A DNA stretch of 64,000 nt from contig JAAHHJ010000003.1 of assembly GCA_010692425.1 (NCBI GenBank), positions 1 through 64,000 of the forward strand. Reading direction: 5' to 3'. Below the pieces are notes generated by a model. The model was not told the DNA's origin and did no database searches. It worked only from the letters and a program-made list of their open reading frames with translations. The first letter of the stretch is position 1. Each line of letters begins with the position of its first letter. Position numbers and translations under genes: made by a program. This DNA is from Symploca sp. SIO3C6 (GTDB taxonomy: Bacteria; Cyanobacteriota; Cyanobacteriia; Cyanobacteriales; Coleofasciculaceae). Positions 7,888 through 16,996 of this stretch are shown here, in pieces.

Positions 7888-9705
7888 ATGGCAACATTCC
7901 AGGATCTTCTTAAATCCTACCGCCCTTATTGGGCGATATCGGTCTTTAGTATTGCTGCATCTAGTGCTTTTGAAATCATTGATTTAGTTGTCCCCTATGG
8001 GATTGGGCAGATTCTCAATGTCCTATCTGGTCAAACATTGGATCAACCAATACAGTTCCTAGTGGAAAGTTTAGCAGCTTTTACCCATACTCCGGTTAAT
8101 CAATTCTTGTCCCTAGGCGTGCTGCTGGGTATTATTTTCATCGTTACTGTGGTGAGAGCACCAATTCAACCATGGCTAGGGCTTTGGTGGCACTGGGATA
8201 TTGCCATGCGCACTCGTCGTGACCAATATCAAAGAGCTATTACTAAAATCCTGACTCTACCATTGGAATTCTATGATCAAAATAACCCCGGACGTATTGC
8301 TGGGCGAGTTACCAGAGGCATTGATAACCAAACTTGGAGTTACCCGGAAATTGCTGGGCAACTAATTCCTAAACTGGCAAGGGTATTCGGTATTTTTGTG
8401 GTTATCTTGTTAATCGAATGGCGTATTGCACTGTTATTTTTGGTTTCCTTTGTATTTATTTTGGGCTTTAGTCTCAGGGATCTTAGACAATTAATTGCAG
8501 AGGAAAGGTTATTAGATAGACATCAAGAAAAAACTGAAAGTCATACTTCAGAAATTGTTACTAACGTCAAAACAGTCAAAGCTTTTGCCACAGAAGCAGA
8601 GGAATTGAAACGGCAGAGGCAACGCTTAAATCGTGAACTAAAATACATTTTGTATCGCCTCCACTTGGGTTACATTAAACTTTCTAGCTGGCAAAGAGCA
8701 GTAATCCAAACTTGTGTGTTTTCTGTATTGGCTTTGACTCTATTTGCCACTCTTAAAGGACAAATTTCTTTAGGACACTTTGTCACAACTCTGACAGTTT
8801 CTAGTATGGCTTACTCAGAACTCGAACCAATCAATGATATGGCTGAGACTTTTGCTCGTCGCTATGCCTCAATGATTCGATTTCATGAGTTCATGCTGCG
8901 TCCACTTGGTAGTGATGCCCCTGGTGTTATGCTAGATACGGCTGAAGCAGAGAAGTCCTACCAATTTACGGGCAAGGTTGAATTCTCCCATGTCAGTTTT
9001 AGTTATGACTCATCGCGCCCAGTATTAAGGGATATCAATCTGTTGATTGAACCCTATCAAACTGTAGCCTTAGTGGGTCGTTCTGGTTCCGGTAAGTCTA
9101 CGCTAGTTAAGCTACTATTCCGCTATTTTGAACTACATCAAGGTCGTATTCTACTAGATGGCACAGATATCCGCCATCTGGATGTTACTGCTTTCCGTAG
9201 GCGTTTAGCGATCGTTCACCAGGAAGTAGATGTCTTTAACGGCACTCTTTTGGATAATCTCACCTATGGTAATCGCCAAGTTAGCTTCAAAAAAGTTCAA
9301 GAAGCTTGTCACATTGCCAGAGTAGATGAGGTAGTTGCACAACTGCCCCAAGGCTACTATACAGTGGTTGGAGAGCGTGGTGTGCGCCTTTCTGGTGGAC
9401 AACGTCAACGGTTGGGAATTGCTCGCGCTCTTTTAGTTGAGCCAGATGTTTTAATCTTTGATGAAGCAACTTCCAGCCTAGATTATGAGTCTGAGCGCTC
9501 AATTCAATTAGCGATGAAGAGTATCCAAGGAACTTGTACTACGATTATCATTGCTCACCGACTCAGTACAGTTCGGGAAGCAGATAAAATAGTAGTTATC
9601 GACCAAGGTAGGATTGTAGAAGTCGGCAACCATTGGGAATTATTACGCCGCCAAGGAATTTACCAGCGCCTGCATTCGCTGCAAGAAACTGGTGAATTGT
9701 TGTAA
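7888..9705 (+). CDS. ABC exporter half-transporter (MsbA/lipid-A-exporter-like)
   Basis: A 605-residue fused permease-ATPase that should work as a homodimer in the cytoplasmic membrane. The N-terminal half has about six membrane segments (first pair near residues 15-75, later ones near 155-200 and 260-300). The C-terminal ATPase has Walker A GRSGSGKST, Q-loop HQEVD, signature LSGGQRQR, Walker B VLIFDEA and H-loop AHRLS. The ATG at 7888 (MATFQDLLKSY) is preferred over TTG at 7858. A TATAAT hexamer lies at 7804-7809, with no good -35 partner. The exported substrate cannot be predicted. Confidence 0.9.
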   Translation: MATFQDLLKSYRPYWAISVFSIAASSAFEIIDLVVPYGIGQILNVLSGQTLDQPIQFLVESLAAFTHTPVNQFLSLGVLLGIIFIVTVVRAPIQPWLGLWWHWDIAMRTRRDQYQRAITKILTLPLEFYDQNNPGRIAGRVTRGIDNQTWSYPEIAGQLIPKLARVFGIFVVILLIEWRIALLFLVSFVFILGFSLRDLRQLIAEERLLDRHQEKTESHTSEIVTNVKTVKAFATEAEELKRQRQRLNRELKYILYRLHLGYIKLSSWQRAVIQTCVFSVLALTLFATLKGQISLGHFVTTLTVSSMAYSELEPINDMAETFARRYASMIRFHEFMLRPLGSDAPGVMLDTAEAEKSYQFTGKVEFSHVSFSYDSSRPVLRDINLLIEPYQTVALVGRSGSGKSTLVKLLFRYFELHQGRILLDGTDIRHLDVTAFRRRLAIVHQEVDVFNGTLLDNLTYGNRQVSFKKVQEACHIARVDEVVAQLPQGYYTVVGERGVRLSGGQRQRLGIARALLVEPDVLIFDEATSSLDYESERSIQLAMKSIQGTCTTIIIAHRLSTVREADKIVVIDQGRIVEVGNHWELLRRQGIYQRLHSLQETGELL

Positions 9706-9944
9706 TCTACATTTCTTTACCCACCCATAGGGGCGCACGGTGGTGCCAAGGTGCACTGCCGTGCTTACACCACTACGTTGAGGACAAAGAATTGCACCAA
9801 ATATAGCAGTTTTTACGCTTAGCAAAGTATAACGCCTCTTATGTTTTTGCCTGGATAAAGGAACTACATAAAGTCAACCAAAAAAAATAATTTCTCCCCA
9901 TCTCCCCCTCTCCTTTCAAACAGGTGTACCTCACTCATATTGAA

Positions 9945-10796
9945 TTAAGCTGCACCTACAGAAAGTTGATCATGTTCGACTACAAATACATTGGCATAAA
10001 GATTAGCAACAATTTGTTTGCCGTTAAGGGTTAACTCTAAGTAGTGTAATGAATCTTGTATGTAAGGATATACCCCTTGCCAGTAGAATTGAGCATAATT
10101 CTGGCGCAAGTCTCCTGGGTTGCGGTAGCCTAAGTGTTTATTAACACCAGTTTCCTCAAATTCATAGAATAGAGCGCTAACCTTCTTCAGATATCGAGGA
10201 TCGCTAAGCTGTCCAATTAAATCAGCAGCTCTAACTAAGCCAGGGAGGTTTAGTGTATCCTGATGATCTTCATCCGATGGTACAGGGAAACGAGTTAATT
10301 CTACATTATGCTTGATTTCTGCAGCATCAATGAGTAAATTACCACCAAAGCGCTCCTTAATGAACAGTTTGCCTCGGTCTACATGAAAAGGTGTTAGGCT
10401 GGCATCACTTGCTCCTGGAGGTAAAGATACCATTTGATCATCTATACCAGTAGCGTAAAGTCCTTCACTAATTTGGTCTTGTCGGCAGACTCCTTTAACA
10501 TAGCCGATATCATGGCAAAGCAAAGAGATAATGCCGTGCATCCAGTCTTCACAGGAAATACCACCCTCGCGAATATGTTTGCCTCGCAGAATTTCTTGCC
10601 CGACTAGAGTAACGAGGATTGTATGTTCGACATTGTGATAAAGGGCATCGCTGTTGGCGATGTTTTCTAATGCCATGCCACCAGCCCAGCCGATGATTTC
10701 TGCGTAGTCAGACTTCAAGCCTCCGTAGGTACGGTGGTAGCCTTCTTGAATCTGTTGGACAAAATGGTCAATGAGTATTTGTGTGGCGTCAAACAT
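9945..10796 (-). CDS. HD-domain metal-dependent phosphohydrolase
   Basis: The 283-residue protein has the HD-superfamily metal ligands: YHNVEHT (H54, H58), HGIISLLCHD (H87, H95-D96) and a later RAADLIGQL Asp. HD enzymes hydrolyse phosphate mono- or diesters such as nucleotides and cyclic dinucleotides; the substrate here is not indicated. There is no fused sensor domain. It reads in the same direction as the GH3-like gene upstream, 126 bases away, so the two could be co-transcribed. Fold assignment is confident, substrate unknown. Confidence 0.85.
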   Translation of the reverse strand: MFDATQILIDHFVQQIQEGYHRTYGGLKSDYAEIIGWAGGMALENIANSDALYHNVEHTILVTLVGQEILRGKHIREGGISCEDWMHGIISLLCHDIGYVKGVCRQDQISEGLYATGIDDQMVSLPPGASDASLTPFHVDRGKLFIKERFGGNLLIDAAEIKHNVELTRFPVPSDEDHQDTLNLPGLVRAADLIGQLSDPRYLKKVSALFYEFEETGVNKHLGYRNPGDLRQNYAQFYWQGVYPYIQDSLHYLELTLNGKQIVANLYANVFVVEHDQLSVGAA

Positions 10797-10922
10797 GTAG
10801 AGTTATCTCAGTTAAGGTATTAACGACTAGTTGCTGTACGATGCCGAAGGCTGAAATTTATACTGGAGATATTTAGATCCTACAAAAAACTTTGTGTTTA
10901 GTGGTGATGAACTATTTTTCAC

Positions 10923-12608
10923 TTAACTATAGTCTTCCATAAGTGTAATCTCCTGCTCCACTGCCAGTCCCGCCAGAAAATTTCGGTCTTCGCTAATGTG
11001 AGGAAACTTCAACTGGGAATCTGGAATTCCTTTTTGCACCTGGCGCTGACGTAAGATTGCAAAACTACCAGGAGCCAGAATACGTAGTCGGGGAGGAGGC
11101 ACCTCATCATGGCGTTTAAGTTTATAGCGCAGATTAATTTCCTTGAGTTTTTGGTCAAAGCGAAGTAGAAAAGCTTGGGTATTTGGGAGTGAATGATTGG
11201 GCGTGAGTTCAATGTTTACCAGATAATGAGCTGGGAATTCATTGGCAGATAAAGTAATACAGAAATCCTCTAGGGATAAGCTAAATTCTTGTTGTAAAGT
11301 TTGCATTACCTGAGTTACATGAAATTCAGTAGTCTTTTCCGTAGTAGAAGATAATAAACCACCTCGACGATAGCGAAAGACAATTATGGGAGTACTCTCA
11401 TAAAAACCCAGTACCTCTACAACATCACCAATATCGTAGCGATAGAAGCCACTGTAGTTTGTCACTAAGATACGGTAGAGATTTCCTGGTTTTACTTCAT
11501 TAGCGAGTAAAGTTTTAGGATGCTGTGCTTCCCATTCTTGTTCGGGAATAAATTCAAAAAAGCCCGTCTCAATTGCTAGAATGCTGCCATCAATATCTAG
11601 ATCATGGTAAATACTGAAAGTGCCTTCAGCAGAAGCATAAACAGAACCAAATACAGGCGTTTCATCTAGGTAATCAGGAAAACGCTGAAAGTAGAAATCT
11701 GAGGTTCCTCCTCTGGCAGTACCAATGTAAGATAGGTCTGGCCAAGCTAATTTGGGAGTAAGTCTTCCGTGTGATTTCCAAATTTCACGCAGCTTAGCGG
11801 CACGGGCTGGTGCAGGAATGATAATCTTCTCTAATTGGAGCCGAATCTCCGGTTCTAGTTTTAACCAATTAGCAATTTCTCCAGTTTCCAAGTCCTCAAT
11901 CAAATCTTTAGCGTAAAGCTGCAAATAGTTGCAAATGCGCAAGATGAGCATGGGGAAATTGGCGGCTATACCTCGCATTGACTCTTGGCGTAGAGCAAAT
12001 AGCAAGCAGAGGTAATGGCGACTCAGGCTATCAGTTGGCTTTAAGGTTTGGTAAGGATGAGCAAATAGTTGCTCATACATTAGCTTACCCATGCGCAGAA
12101 CCCCTGCACCTCCTGGACCATATTTGATGCCACCACTAGTAACTCCTGAGAGTTTACTGGAGTAGGTTACCATCAGTTTGCCAAATTTGCTTTTGCGGTA
12201 ACGCAGCGCCTCGGATAAAAAGCCGATGCAAGTCAAGTTTGCCCATCCCAGGGAATTCTGAAAACGCCTAGTGACTGGGATCATTTTCTGTTTTCCTGTT
12301 GAACCACTAGTTGTATTCAGGTAAACAACGGGATCTGCAGTCAAAATATTCTTCTGACCCTTAGCAATGCGCTCAACATAGGGTTCATAGCTACTATAAG
12401 GCAGAACCGGAACCTGTTCTCGAAATTGTTCAATGTTTTTGATATACTTTAAGCCATACTCTCGTCCTAATTCAGTGTCTTGATAAGCTTGTAATATTTT
12501 GTACAAAAAACGTTCTTGTACTGCCAGAGTTTGGCGAGTTTTCTTGATAAAATTTTCCTTGGCTAGTTCAGCAGTGGTAGTCAAGAGTGGTAGCAAAAAG
12601 TTTGCCAT
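10923..12608 (-). CDS. GH3 auxin-responsive-promoter family protein (adenylate-forming)
   Basis: A 561-residue member of the GH3 family, which in plants adenylates jasmonate or auxin and conjugates it to amino acids. The ATP-binding loop is clear: YLNTTSGSTGKQKMIPVT near residues 97-114. Later motifs SVYASAEGTFSIY and LVTNYSGFYRYDIGDVVEVLGF match the adenylate-binding and hinge motifs. Bacterial members act on carboxylic acids of mostly unknown identity, so the substrate is open. The protein starts MANFLLPLL, giving a hydrophobic helix but no classical signal peptide. It is divergent from the JmjC-type oxygenase gene at 12917. Confidence 0.88.
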   Translation of the reverse strand: MANFLLPLLTTTAELAKENFIKKTRQTLAVQERFLYKILQAYQDTELGREYGLKYIKNIEQFREQVPVLPYSSYEPYVERIAKGQKNILTADPVVYLNTTSGSTGKQKMIPVTRRFQNSLGWANLTCIGFLSEALRYRKSKFGKLMVTYSSKLSGVTSGGIKYGPGGAGVLRMGKLMYEQLFAHPYQTLKPTDSLSRHYLCLLFALRQESMRGIAANFPMLILRICNYLQLYAKDLIEDLETGEIANWLKLEPEIRLQLEKIIIPAPARAAKLREIWKSHGRLTPKLAWPDLSYIGTARGGTSDFYFQRFPDYLDETPVFGSVYASAEGTFSIYHDLDIDGSILAIETGFFEFIPEQEWEAQHPKTLLANEVKPGNLYRILVTNYSGFYRYDIGDVVEVLGFYESTPIIVFRYRRGGLLSSTTEKTTEFHVTQVMQTLQQEFSLSLEDFCITLSANEFPAHYLVNIELTPNHSLPNTQAFLLRFDQKLKEINLRYKLKRHDEVPPPRLRILAPGSFAILRQRQVQKGIPDSQLKFPHISEDRNFLAGLAVEQEITLMEDYS

Positions 12609-12916
12609 TATATCCTCACACTAATTATCAAGATCTCAAATAAACTTCGTTTAATTTAAACAGATTTATGAACTTTTTACAAATTAGATATCTCCCAAAA
12701 ACTCATTTGGGAATGGTAAAATAACAGCCCTAGCATGATTGTGGAGATTTCTATTAGATTCGACTCTGGGTATTTGTTAATTGTTATTCAGACAAAATCA
12801 AAATCCAGAGACAACAAAATTGCTCTCAACTCTAGTTGTTTGCCCAGTTTATCCCTTAGTTTTATTGGGTTTATCCAGGATACTGAAGATCCTAAATTAG
12901 AGCTAAACACATTACC
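12609..12916. other. Divergent promoter region between GH3-like and JmjC genes
   Basis: A 308-base AT-rich spacer between two diverging genes, so it must hold both promoters. I do not see an unambiguous -10/-35 pair. A 61-codon open frame at 12735-12920 has no ribosome-binding site; its stop overlaps the next ATG as ATGA, but nothing else supports it. Confidence 0.5.
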
Positions 12917-13891
12917 ATGAACAAGCCAACTATCAACAACTATGACTCAGTGATCGACAAAATCAGTGATTCAGTACCTCGTGTAAACATCTCATCCCTA
13001 ACACCAAAAATTTTTGCCCAAAGATACCAAAAACCTGGAATACCTGTTGTTATCACTGGCATGCTGGAAAATGAACCTGACTGGAATCTGGATTATATCT
13101 GTGAAAAAATCGGGGATCAAGAGTTTATTTTCAGGAACTACCATCTAGAAAAAAATGATTCCCAACAACAAGAAGCCACAGTCGTAGGAAGTGGAGTAGC
13201 TTTAGAGAGAATGAAGTTCTCTGAGTATGCTGAACTCTTGCGCAACGGTAAGGCTTATGAAAGTGATATCTACTTAGGTAAAGGCCCACTCAAAAATACA
13301 ACCCTAGCCCAGACGCCATCTTTCCAAACCATTGGAAAGCAGCTAGGTTTAACCAAGCCTGTTACCGGCTTCAATATGTATATGGGAGCAGGAATCCATA
13401 AATCAGGTTTGCATTACGACTTAATGGACAACACACTAATGCAGCTGCACGGTGCAAAAAAAGTTGTTTTGTTTCCCCCTTCTCAAATATATAATCTCTA
13501 TCCAATTGAACTTTATCATCATTTTTTCCATGGGATGAAGCTACGTTCTTGCTTTAGTAGAGTTTCTACACAAAAGCCAGATTTAGAAACGTTCCCGAAA
13601 TTAGAGCAAGCACTTGAGCATAAGCAAGAAGTAATAGTCCATAGCCACGAAACACTTTACATTCCTTCAGGATGGTGGCATGATGTTATAGCCTTAGGCG
13701 ATGAAATGGTGTGTTCAGTAAGTCGTTTTTGGAGGGTATATCCAAGTACAAGAGCATTGCTTTCTTGGAGCAGGTATAGATCAGTAATTGGCTTTTTTTG
13801 CGCCATGCCATATACAACTTTGAGTTTAATAGGTGCTCTGTTTGGTAGCAACAAAAAGCAAAAGATCAGTGATATTTTGTATAGAATTTAA
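12917..13891 (+). CDS. Cupin-like JmjC-domain Fe(II)/2-oxoglutarate oxygenase
   Basis: The 324-residue protein fits the JmjC/cupin_8 family of hydroxylases. The iron-binding facial triad is visible: HYD (H166, D168) in GLHYDLMDN and H255 in YIPSGWWHDV. LHGAKKVVLFPP, between them, is the typical beta-strand that follows the HxD motif. Members hydroxylate protein side chains or small molecules; the substrate here is unknown. The last 50 residues contain a hydrophobic segment (residues about 285-310), unusual for soluble family members, which could tether the enzyme to a membrane. Divergent from the GH3-like gene. Confidence 0.87.
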   Translation: MNKPTINNYDSVIDKISDSVPRVNISSLTPKIFAQRYQKPGIPVVITGMLENEPDWNLDYICEKIGDQEFIFRNYHLEKNDSQQQEATVVGSGVALERMKFSEYAELLRNGKAYESDIYLGKGPLKNTTLAQTPSFQTIGKQLGLTKPVTGFNMYMGAGIHKSGLHYDLMDNTLMQLHGAKKVVLFPPSQIYNLYPIELYHHFFHGMKLRSCFSRVSTQKPDLETFPKLEQALEHKQEVIVHSHETLYIPSGWWHDVIALGDEMVCSVSRFWRVYPSTRALLSWSRYRSVIGFFCAMPYTTLSLIGALFGSNKKQKISDILYRI

Positions 13892-14160
13892 CCTTTGTTC
13901 TTAAGCAAACTAGATAGAAATTTGACTCAATTGAAAGTACACTCCCAAGTAAACTAGCAAGCTAGGCTTTATCTTATAGGAGCTTTAGTTTTGCTCATTA
14001 CCATGGTATTATATCCAGGGAAGTTGAACTGGTTTAAATGTAGTTTAGACCGTAGAAATGGTTAAGTACCGTCCACCATCACTGCTTCTGGCAAAATTTA
14101 ACCTGCAATTAGAAGAAAAATGGTGATTTCTGGGAAAGTGCAAGTCTGAGGAGAGAGTAG

Positions 14161-14664
14161 GTGAGAGCGTTAATCAGCGCTTTTGTGGGTATTGGTTGCT
14201 TTACCCTGGCATTTGTGTTTGCTAGTCTAGCGGAATACTGGCTACATCGTCTGATGCATGTCAACGCTAGAATTGGTGAGCGTCATCGCGACCATCATCG
14301 CCGTAATGAGGGACAAGGCGTAGTATGGGAATTCCGCGACTATGTCAGAGGCTCTTTTGTAGCAATGTGTCTGGTGTTCTTGTGTTCATGGGATGCAGGA
14401 TTGGGCTGGTTCATGGGTTCTCTATGCTACGCAGCTTTTTCAGCCTATGCCCATCAATTACAGCACGAAAATCCAACCAAGTGCTTCTGGATGGAAATGC
14501 CAGTCCATTATGTACATCACAAGTATGGCATGTGGGAACATAACTTTGGTTTAGCAGTAGACTGGTGGGATAGGGTTTTTGGGACTTACAAACCCGTAGA
14601 ATGGCTCACAGAAGAAGAACTCCAACAACCTGAACGAGGCTATTTACAACTCCGTTGGTGGTAA
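14161..14664 (+). CDS. Fatty acid hydroxylase superfamily protein
   Basis: A 167-residue integral-membrane di-iron oxygenase candidate. The histidine boxes are complete: HRLMH (near residue 30), HRDHH (near 43), and HHKYGMWEHN (near 120), with hydrophobic segments before the first box and between the second and third. The superfamily includes sterol desaturases, carotenoid hydroxylases and fatty-acid 2-hydroxylases; which reaction applies cannot be read from sequence. It starts with GTG, nine bases after GAGGAGAG. The Mpo1-like gene follows after 47 bases on the same strand, hinting at joint lipid oxidation. Confidence 0.85.
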   Translation: MRALISAFVGIGCFTLAFVFASLAEYWLHRLMHVNARIGERHRDHHRRNEGQGVVWEFRDYVRGSFVAMCLVFLCSWDAGLGWFMGSLCYAAFSAYAHQLQHENPTKCFWMEMPVHYVHHKYGMWEHNFGLAVDWWDRVFGTYKPVEWLTEEELQQPERGYLQLRWW

Positions 14665-14698
14665 AATACTTTGCTTTTTCCATAGTTGATTTTCACAT

Positions 14699-14704
14699 AA
14701 GGAG
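14699..14704 (+). promoter_or_regulatory. Ribosome-binding site fixing a TTG start
   Basis: AAGGAG sits seven bases upstream of TTG at 14712. This places the start of the DUF962 protein inside the longer open frame that begins at 14655, and yields MNYFQEAKAHF, the usual N-terminus of the family. Confidence 0.7.
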
Positions 14705-14711
14705 AATTCCT

Positions 14712-15032
14712 TTGAACTATTTTCAAGAGGCAAAAGCCCACTTTATCGCCAGTCATCAGCATCCAATTAACAAAATTCTGCACCACCTAACTAACATTCT
14801 AGCGATCGCAGCGGCAATCTTACTATTTTATGACTGGCGGCTGACGTTAGTATGCTTAGTATTAACCCAAGTGTTTGCCCTAGGTGGACATGCCTTTATA
14901 GAGAAGAATAAACCAGCTTTTATCAAGTACCCAGCTCTAACTATCGTCGTTTCAATGTTGTGGTCTTTGGAAAACTGGTTTGGTCTGCGCCAAGCTTGGA
15001 CTTACCTCAATCGCCAACAAGGGATTCAATAG
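14712..15032 (+). CDS. DUF962/Mpo1-like protein
   Basis: A 106-residue membrane protein of the DUF962 (YGL010w, Mpo1) family. Family hallmarks are visible: HFIASHQHPINKILHHLTN with clustered histidines near the N-terminus, two hydrophobic segments, and GGHAFIEKNKPA between them. Yeast Mpo1 is an Fe(II)-dependent dioxygenase that carries out alpha-oxidation of 2-hydroxy fatty acids. The start is the TTG with a good AAGGAG, not the longer open frame. Its position right behind a fatty acid hydroxylase gene suggests, by inference, that the two act in sequence on fatty acids. Confidence 0.8.
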   Translation: MNYFQEAKAHFIASHQHPINKILHHLTNILAIAAAILLFYDWRLTLVCLVLTQVFALGGHAFIEKNKPAFIKYPALTIVVSMLWSLENWFGLRQAWTYLNRQQGIQ

Positions 15033-15158
15033 AACCTCACTGAATCATCAACAAAGCCTCTAAAATCACTAATCACTAACCTACTTTTCATAAAACACTC
15101 GTACAATCATTAAATTGCTCGGTATGCTGCCGAGGCACAAACGAATCAAGGAGCTTTA

Positions 15159-16547
15159 ATGTATCAAGGTTTACTGGTAATCGACGCCGACGCTCACAAG
15201 CTAGAAAATCCCTTGATCATGCGGGATTATATAGAACCAGAGTATTGCGATCGCGTCGGCTTAGTGATTGATAGTCTAGGAGATCAACGAGCAAGAATCG
15301 TAGACTTTAATCCTGCCACTGGTCAAAACGACTTGGTGCGTATGTTTCCGCAACCCCAAGGTTTAGGTAAAGGCGGCTTTAGGAACCTGCATCCAGATAC
15401 AACTTTGGGTGCGATGTTCAATAAAGTGCGACTAGAACACATGGATCAAGAAGGCGTCGATGTCCAAGTGATCTACGGCACTCTCAACTTAATTTTTTCT
15501 AGCATTCTCGATAAAGATTTGGCAGTCGCCCTGTGCCGGGCATACAACAACTATATTGCCGATGATTGCCGGGGATATGATCAACGCCTCAAACCCATTG
15601 GTGTCCTACCACTTCAGGATGTTGAAGCTGCCGTAGCAGAAATGTATCGCTGCGTTAATGAACTGGGCATGGTTGGTGTCGCTGTTGCCCCCAACCTCCC
15701 AATTCCCCATCCCAAAGCGCCGCAAGCCTTCCCAGAAATTCGCACCTGTAAGTCCATTAGTCACCCTGACTTCCGTCCTATTCTCCAAGCAGCAGTAGAC
15801 TTAGATATCGGTTTAGGCATTCACGGTGGTCCAGGTTCCTATATGGTTAGCGGCATTGCTGATCACACAGAAACCTTTGTCCTGACACACATTTTTGTGC
15901 AGCGCAACCAGCAACAGCTAGCCATGGCACGGATGGTTTTTGACGGTGCCTTTGAGCAATTTCCTAATCTGCGAGTAGGCTTTTTAGAAGGCGGTTGTGG
16001 TTGGGTGCCAGATCTTGCCCATGCCTTTCACGAGCATTGGGAAAAGCGCATCCGCGACTTTGATCCCAAGCATCCCTATCGCCCTTCGTTGATGGAATTC
16101 ACCAAGCTGATGATTCAAGAAAAGGGCGGCGGCGACAATATCAATATCATCAGCAAGGCAAAAAACCTCTTCGATCTATTGTGGAATGCTAAACATGACC
16201 CCACTCAGATCGATGACCAAAGTCTCTACGAACACTACGATCTCCGCCACCGCGATCCCCTGGAATATTTTGAGAGGGGTCAAATCTTCACCTCCTTTGA
16301 ATCAGATGATCCCGGCCCAGCCTATCTGCACATTGCCATGGGAGAAACGGGCAAACGCCTAGCTTGCTTCTCCGGTGATTATGGTCACTGGGATGGTGTC
16401 CTCAGAGACTGTGTAAAGGATGCCGCAGCAGTTGCCGATTATGATCACCAACATCTAGGACTACTGCTAGGAGGCAATGCCTTGACCTTCTATGGCGATC
16501 GCTTGCGTCAATCAATACCTGCTAAAAATATGGTGAAGAGCCTTTAG
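15159..16547 (+). CDS. Amidohydrolase family (ACMSD-like) metal-dependent hydrolase
   Basis: A 462-residue TIM-barrel protein of the amidohydrolase-2 type, which includes decarboxylases such as ACMSD. Metal-ligand regions are visible: VIDADAH at residues 7-13 (a D-x-D variant of the usual HxH), LGIHGGPG in the middle, FLEGGCGWVPDL, and SGDYGHWDG near the C-terminus. The start has an AAGGAG about seven bases upstream. The replacement of HxH by DADAH occurs in several subfamilies and does not imply inactivity. Substrate unknown. Co-directional with the lipid-oxidation pair, 126 bases after it. Confidence 0.85.
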   Translation: MYQGLLVIDADAHKLENPLIMRDYIEPEYCDRVGLVIDSLGDQRARIVDFNPATGQNDLVRMFPQPQGLGKGGFRNLHPDTTLGAMFNKVRLEHMDQEGVDVQVIYGTLNLIFSSILDKDLAVALCRAYNNYIADDCRGYDQRLKPIGVLPLQDVEAAVAEMYRCVNELGMVGVAVAPNLPIPHPKAPQAFPEIRTCKSISHPDFRPILQAAVDLDIGLGIHGGPGSYMVSGIADHTETFVLTHIFVQRNQQQLAMARMVFDGAFEQFPNLRVGFLEGGCGWVPDLAHAFHEHWEKRIRDFDPKHPYRPSLMEFTKLMIQEKGGGDNINIISKAKNLFDLLWNAKHDPTQIDDQSLYEHYDLRHRDPLEYFERGQIFTSFESDDPGPAYLHIAMGETGKRLACFSGDYGHWDGVLRDCVKDAAAVADYDHQHLGLLLGGNALTFYGDRLRQSIPAKNMVKSL

Positions 16548-16996
16548 TCTCAACTATCTTGGTTGACTAACGACTTGGAAGGTTTTATTGGGTATATCCC
16601 AACACCAGCAAAAATAAATGGAGATTTGAATAGGAAACTAGCACTTAAGGCTACGCTAAAACCTTGACTAAACTAAGTCTACTGAGGTGGACTTAGTTTC
16701 TTTATCTCCAGATTTCTCGTTTGTGAGCAATTGGCTGATGTGGGGATGCTCCCTATTAAATTTTGGAGGTTAAAAGCCTGTAATGTTAGTAGAGTAACTT
16801 GAAATATTTAACCTTCGAGTCTTCCAACTTACCCTGCTCCTAATCCTGCGGAGTTCCAAGTCAGCGGTAAAGAGAACGCTTTACAAAGGGGTTCTGCTTG
16901 AGAGTGCAGGAAGGGCTAATCTTGGGATTCTCTTGCAGAGTAAGCCCTATAGCCTTCTGAATTCAAAACCCTTGTTAGTATGAGACCTCAAGTTTA
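16548..16996. other. Spacer with inverted repeats before the radical SAM gene
   Basis: No gene seen in 449 bases. There is a terminator-like hairpin at 16670-16699. A second inverted repeat (AGGGCT near 16913 and AGCCCT near 16942) lies in the leader just before the radical SAM gene and could form a structured 5' leader. I could not match it to a known riboswitch. Confidence 0.45.
16670..16704 (+). terminator. Probable terminator hairpin
   Basis: AAACTAAGTC pairs with GACTTAGTTT around a 10-base loop and is followed by CTTTAT. It lies about 120 bases after the amidohydrolase stop. The T-run is short. Confidence 0.5.

Noticed and set aside
12735-12920. 61-codon frame whose stop overlaps the JmjC start as ATGA
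   Set aside because: No ribosome-binding site, low-complexity content; the overlap alone is not enough. Could be reconsidered as a leader peptide if transcripts support it.
14040-14160. Possible riboswitch ahead of the fatty acid hydroxylase gene
   Set aside because: I looked for cobalamin- and glycine-type motifs and found no matching conserved core.
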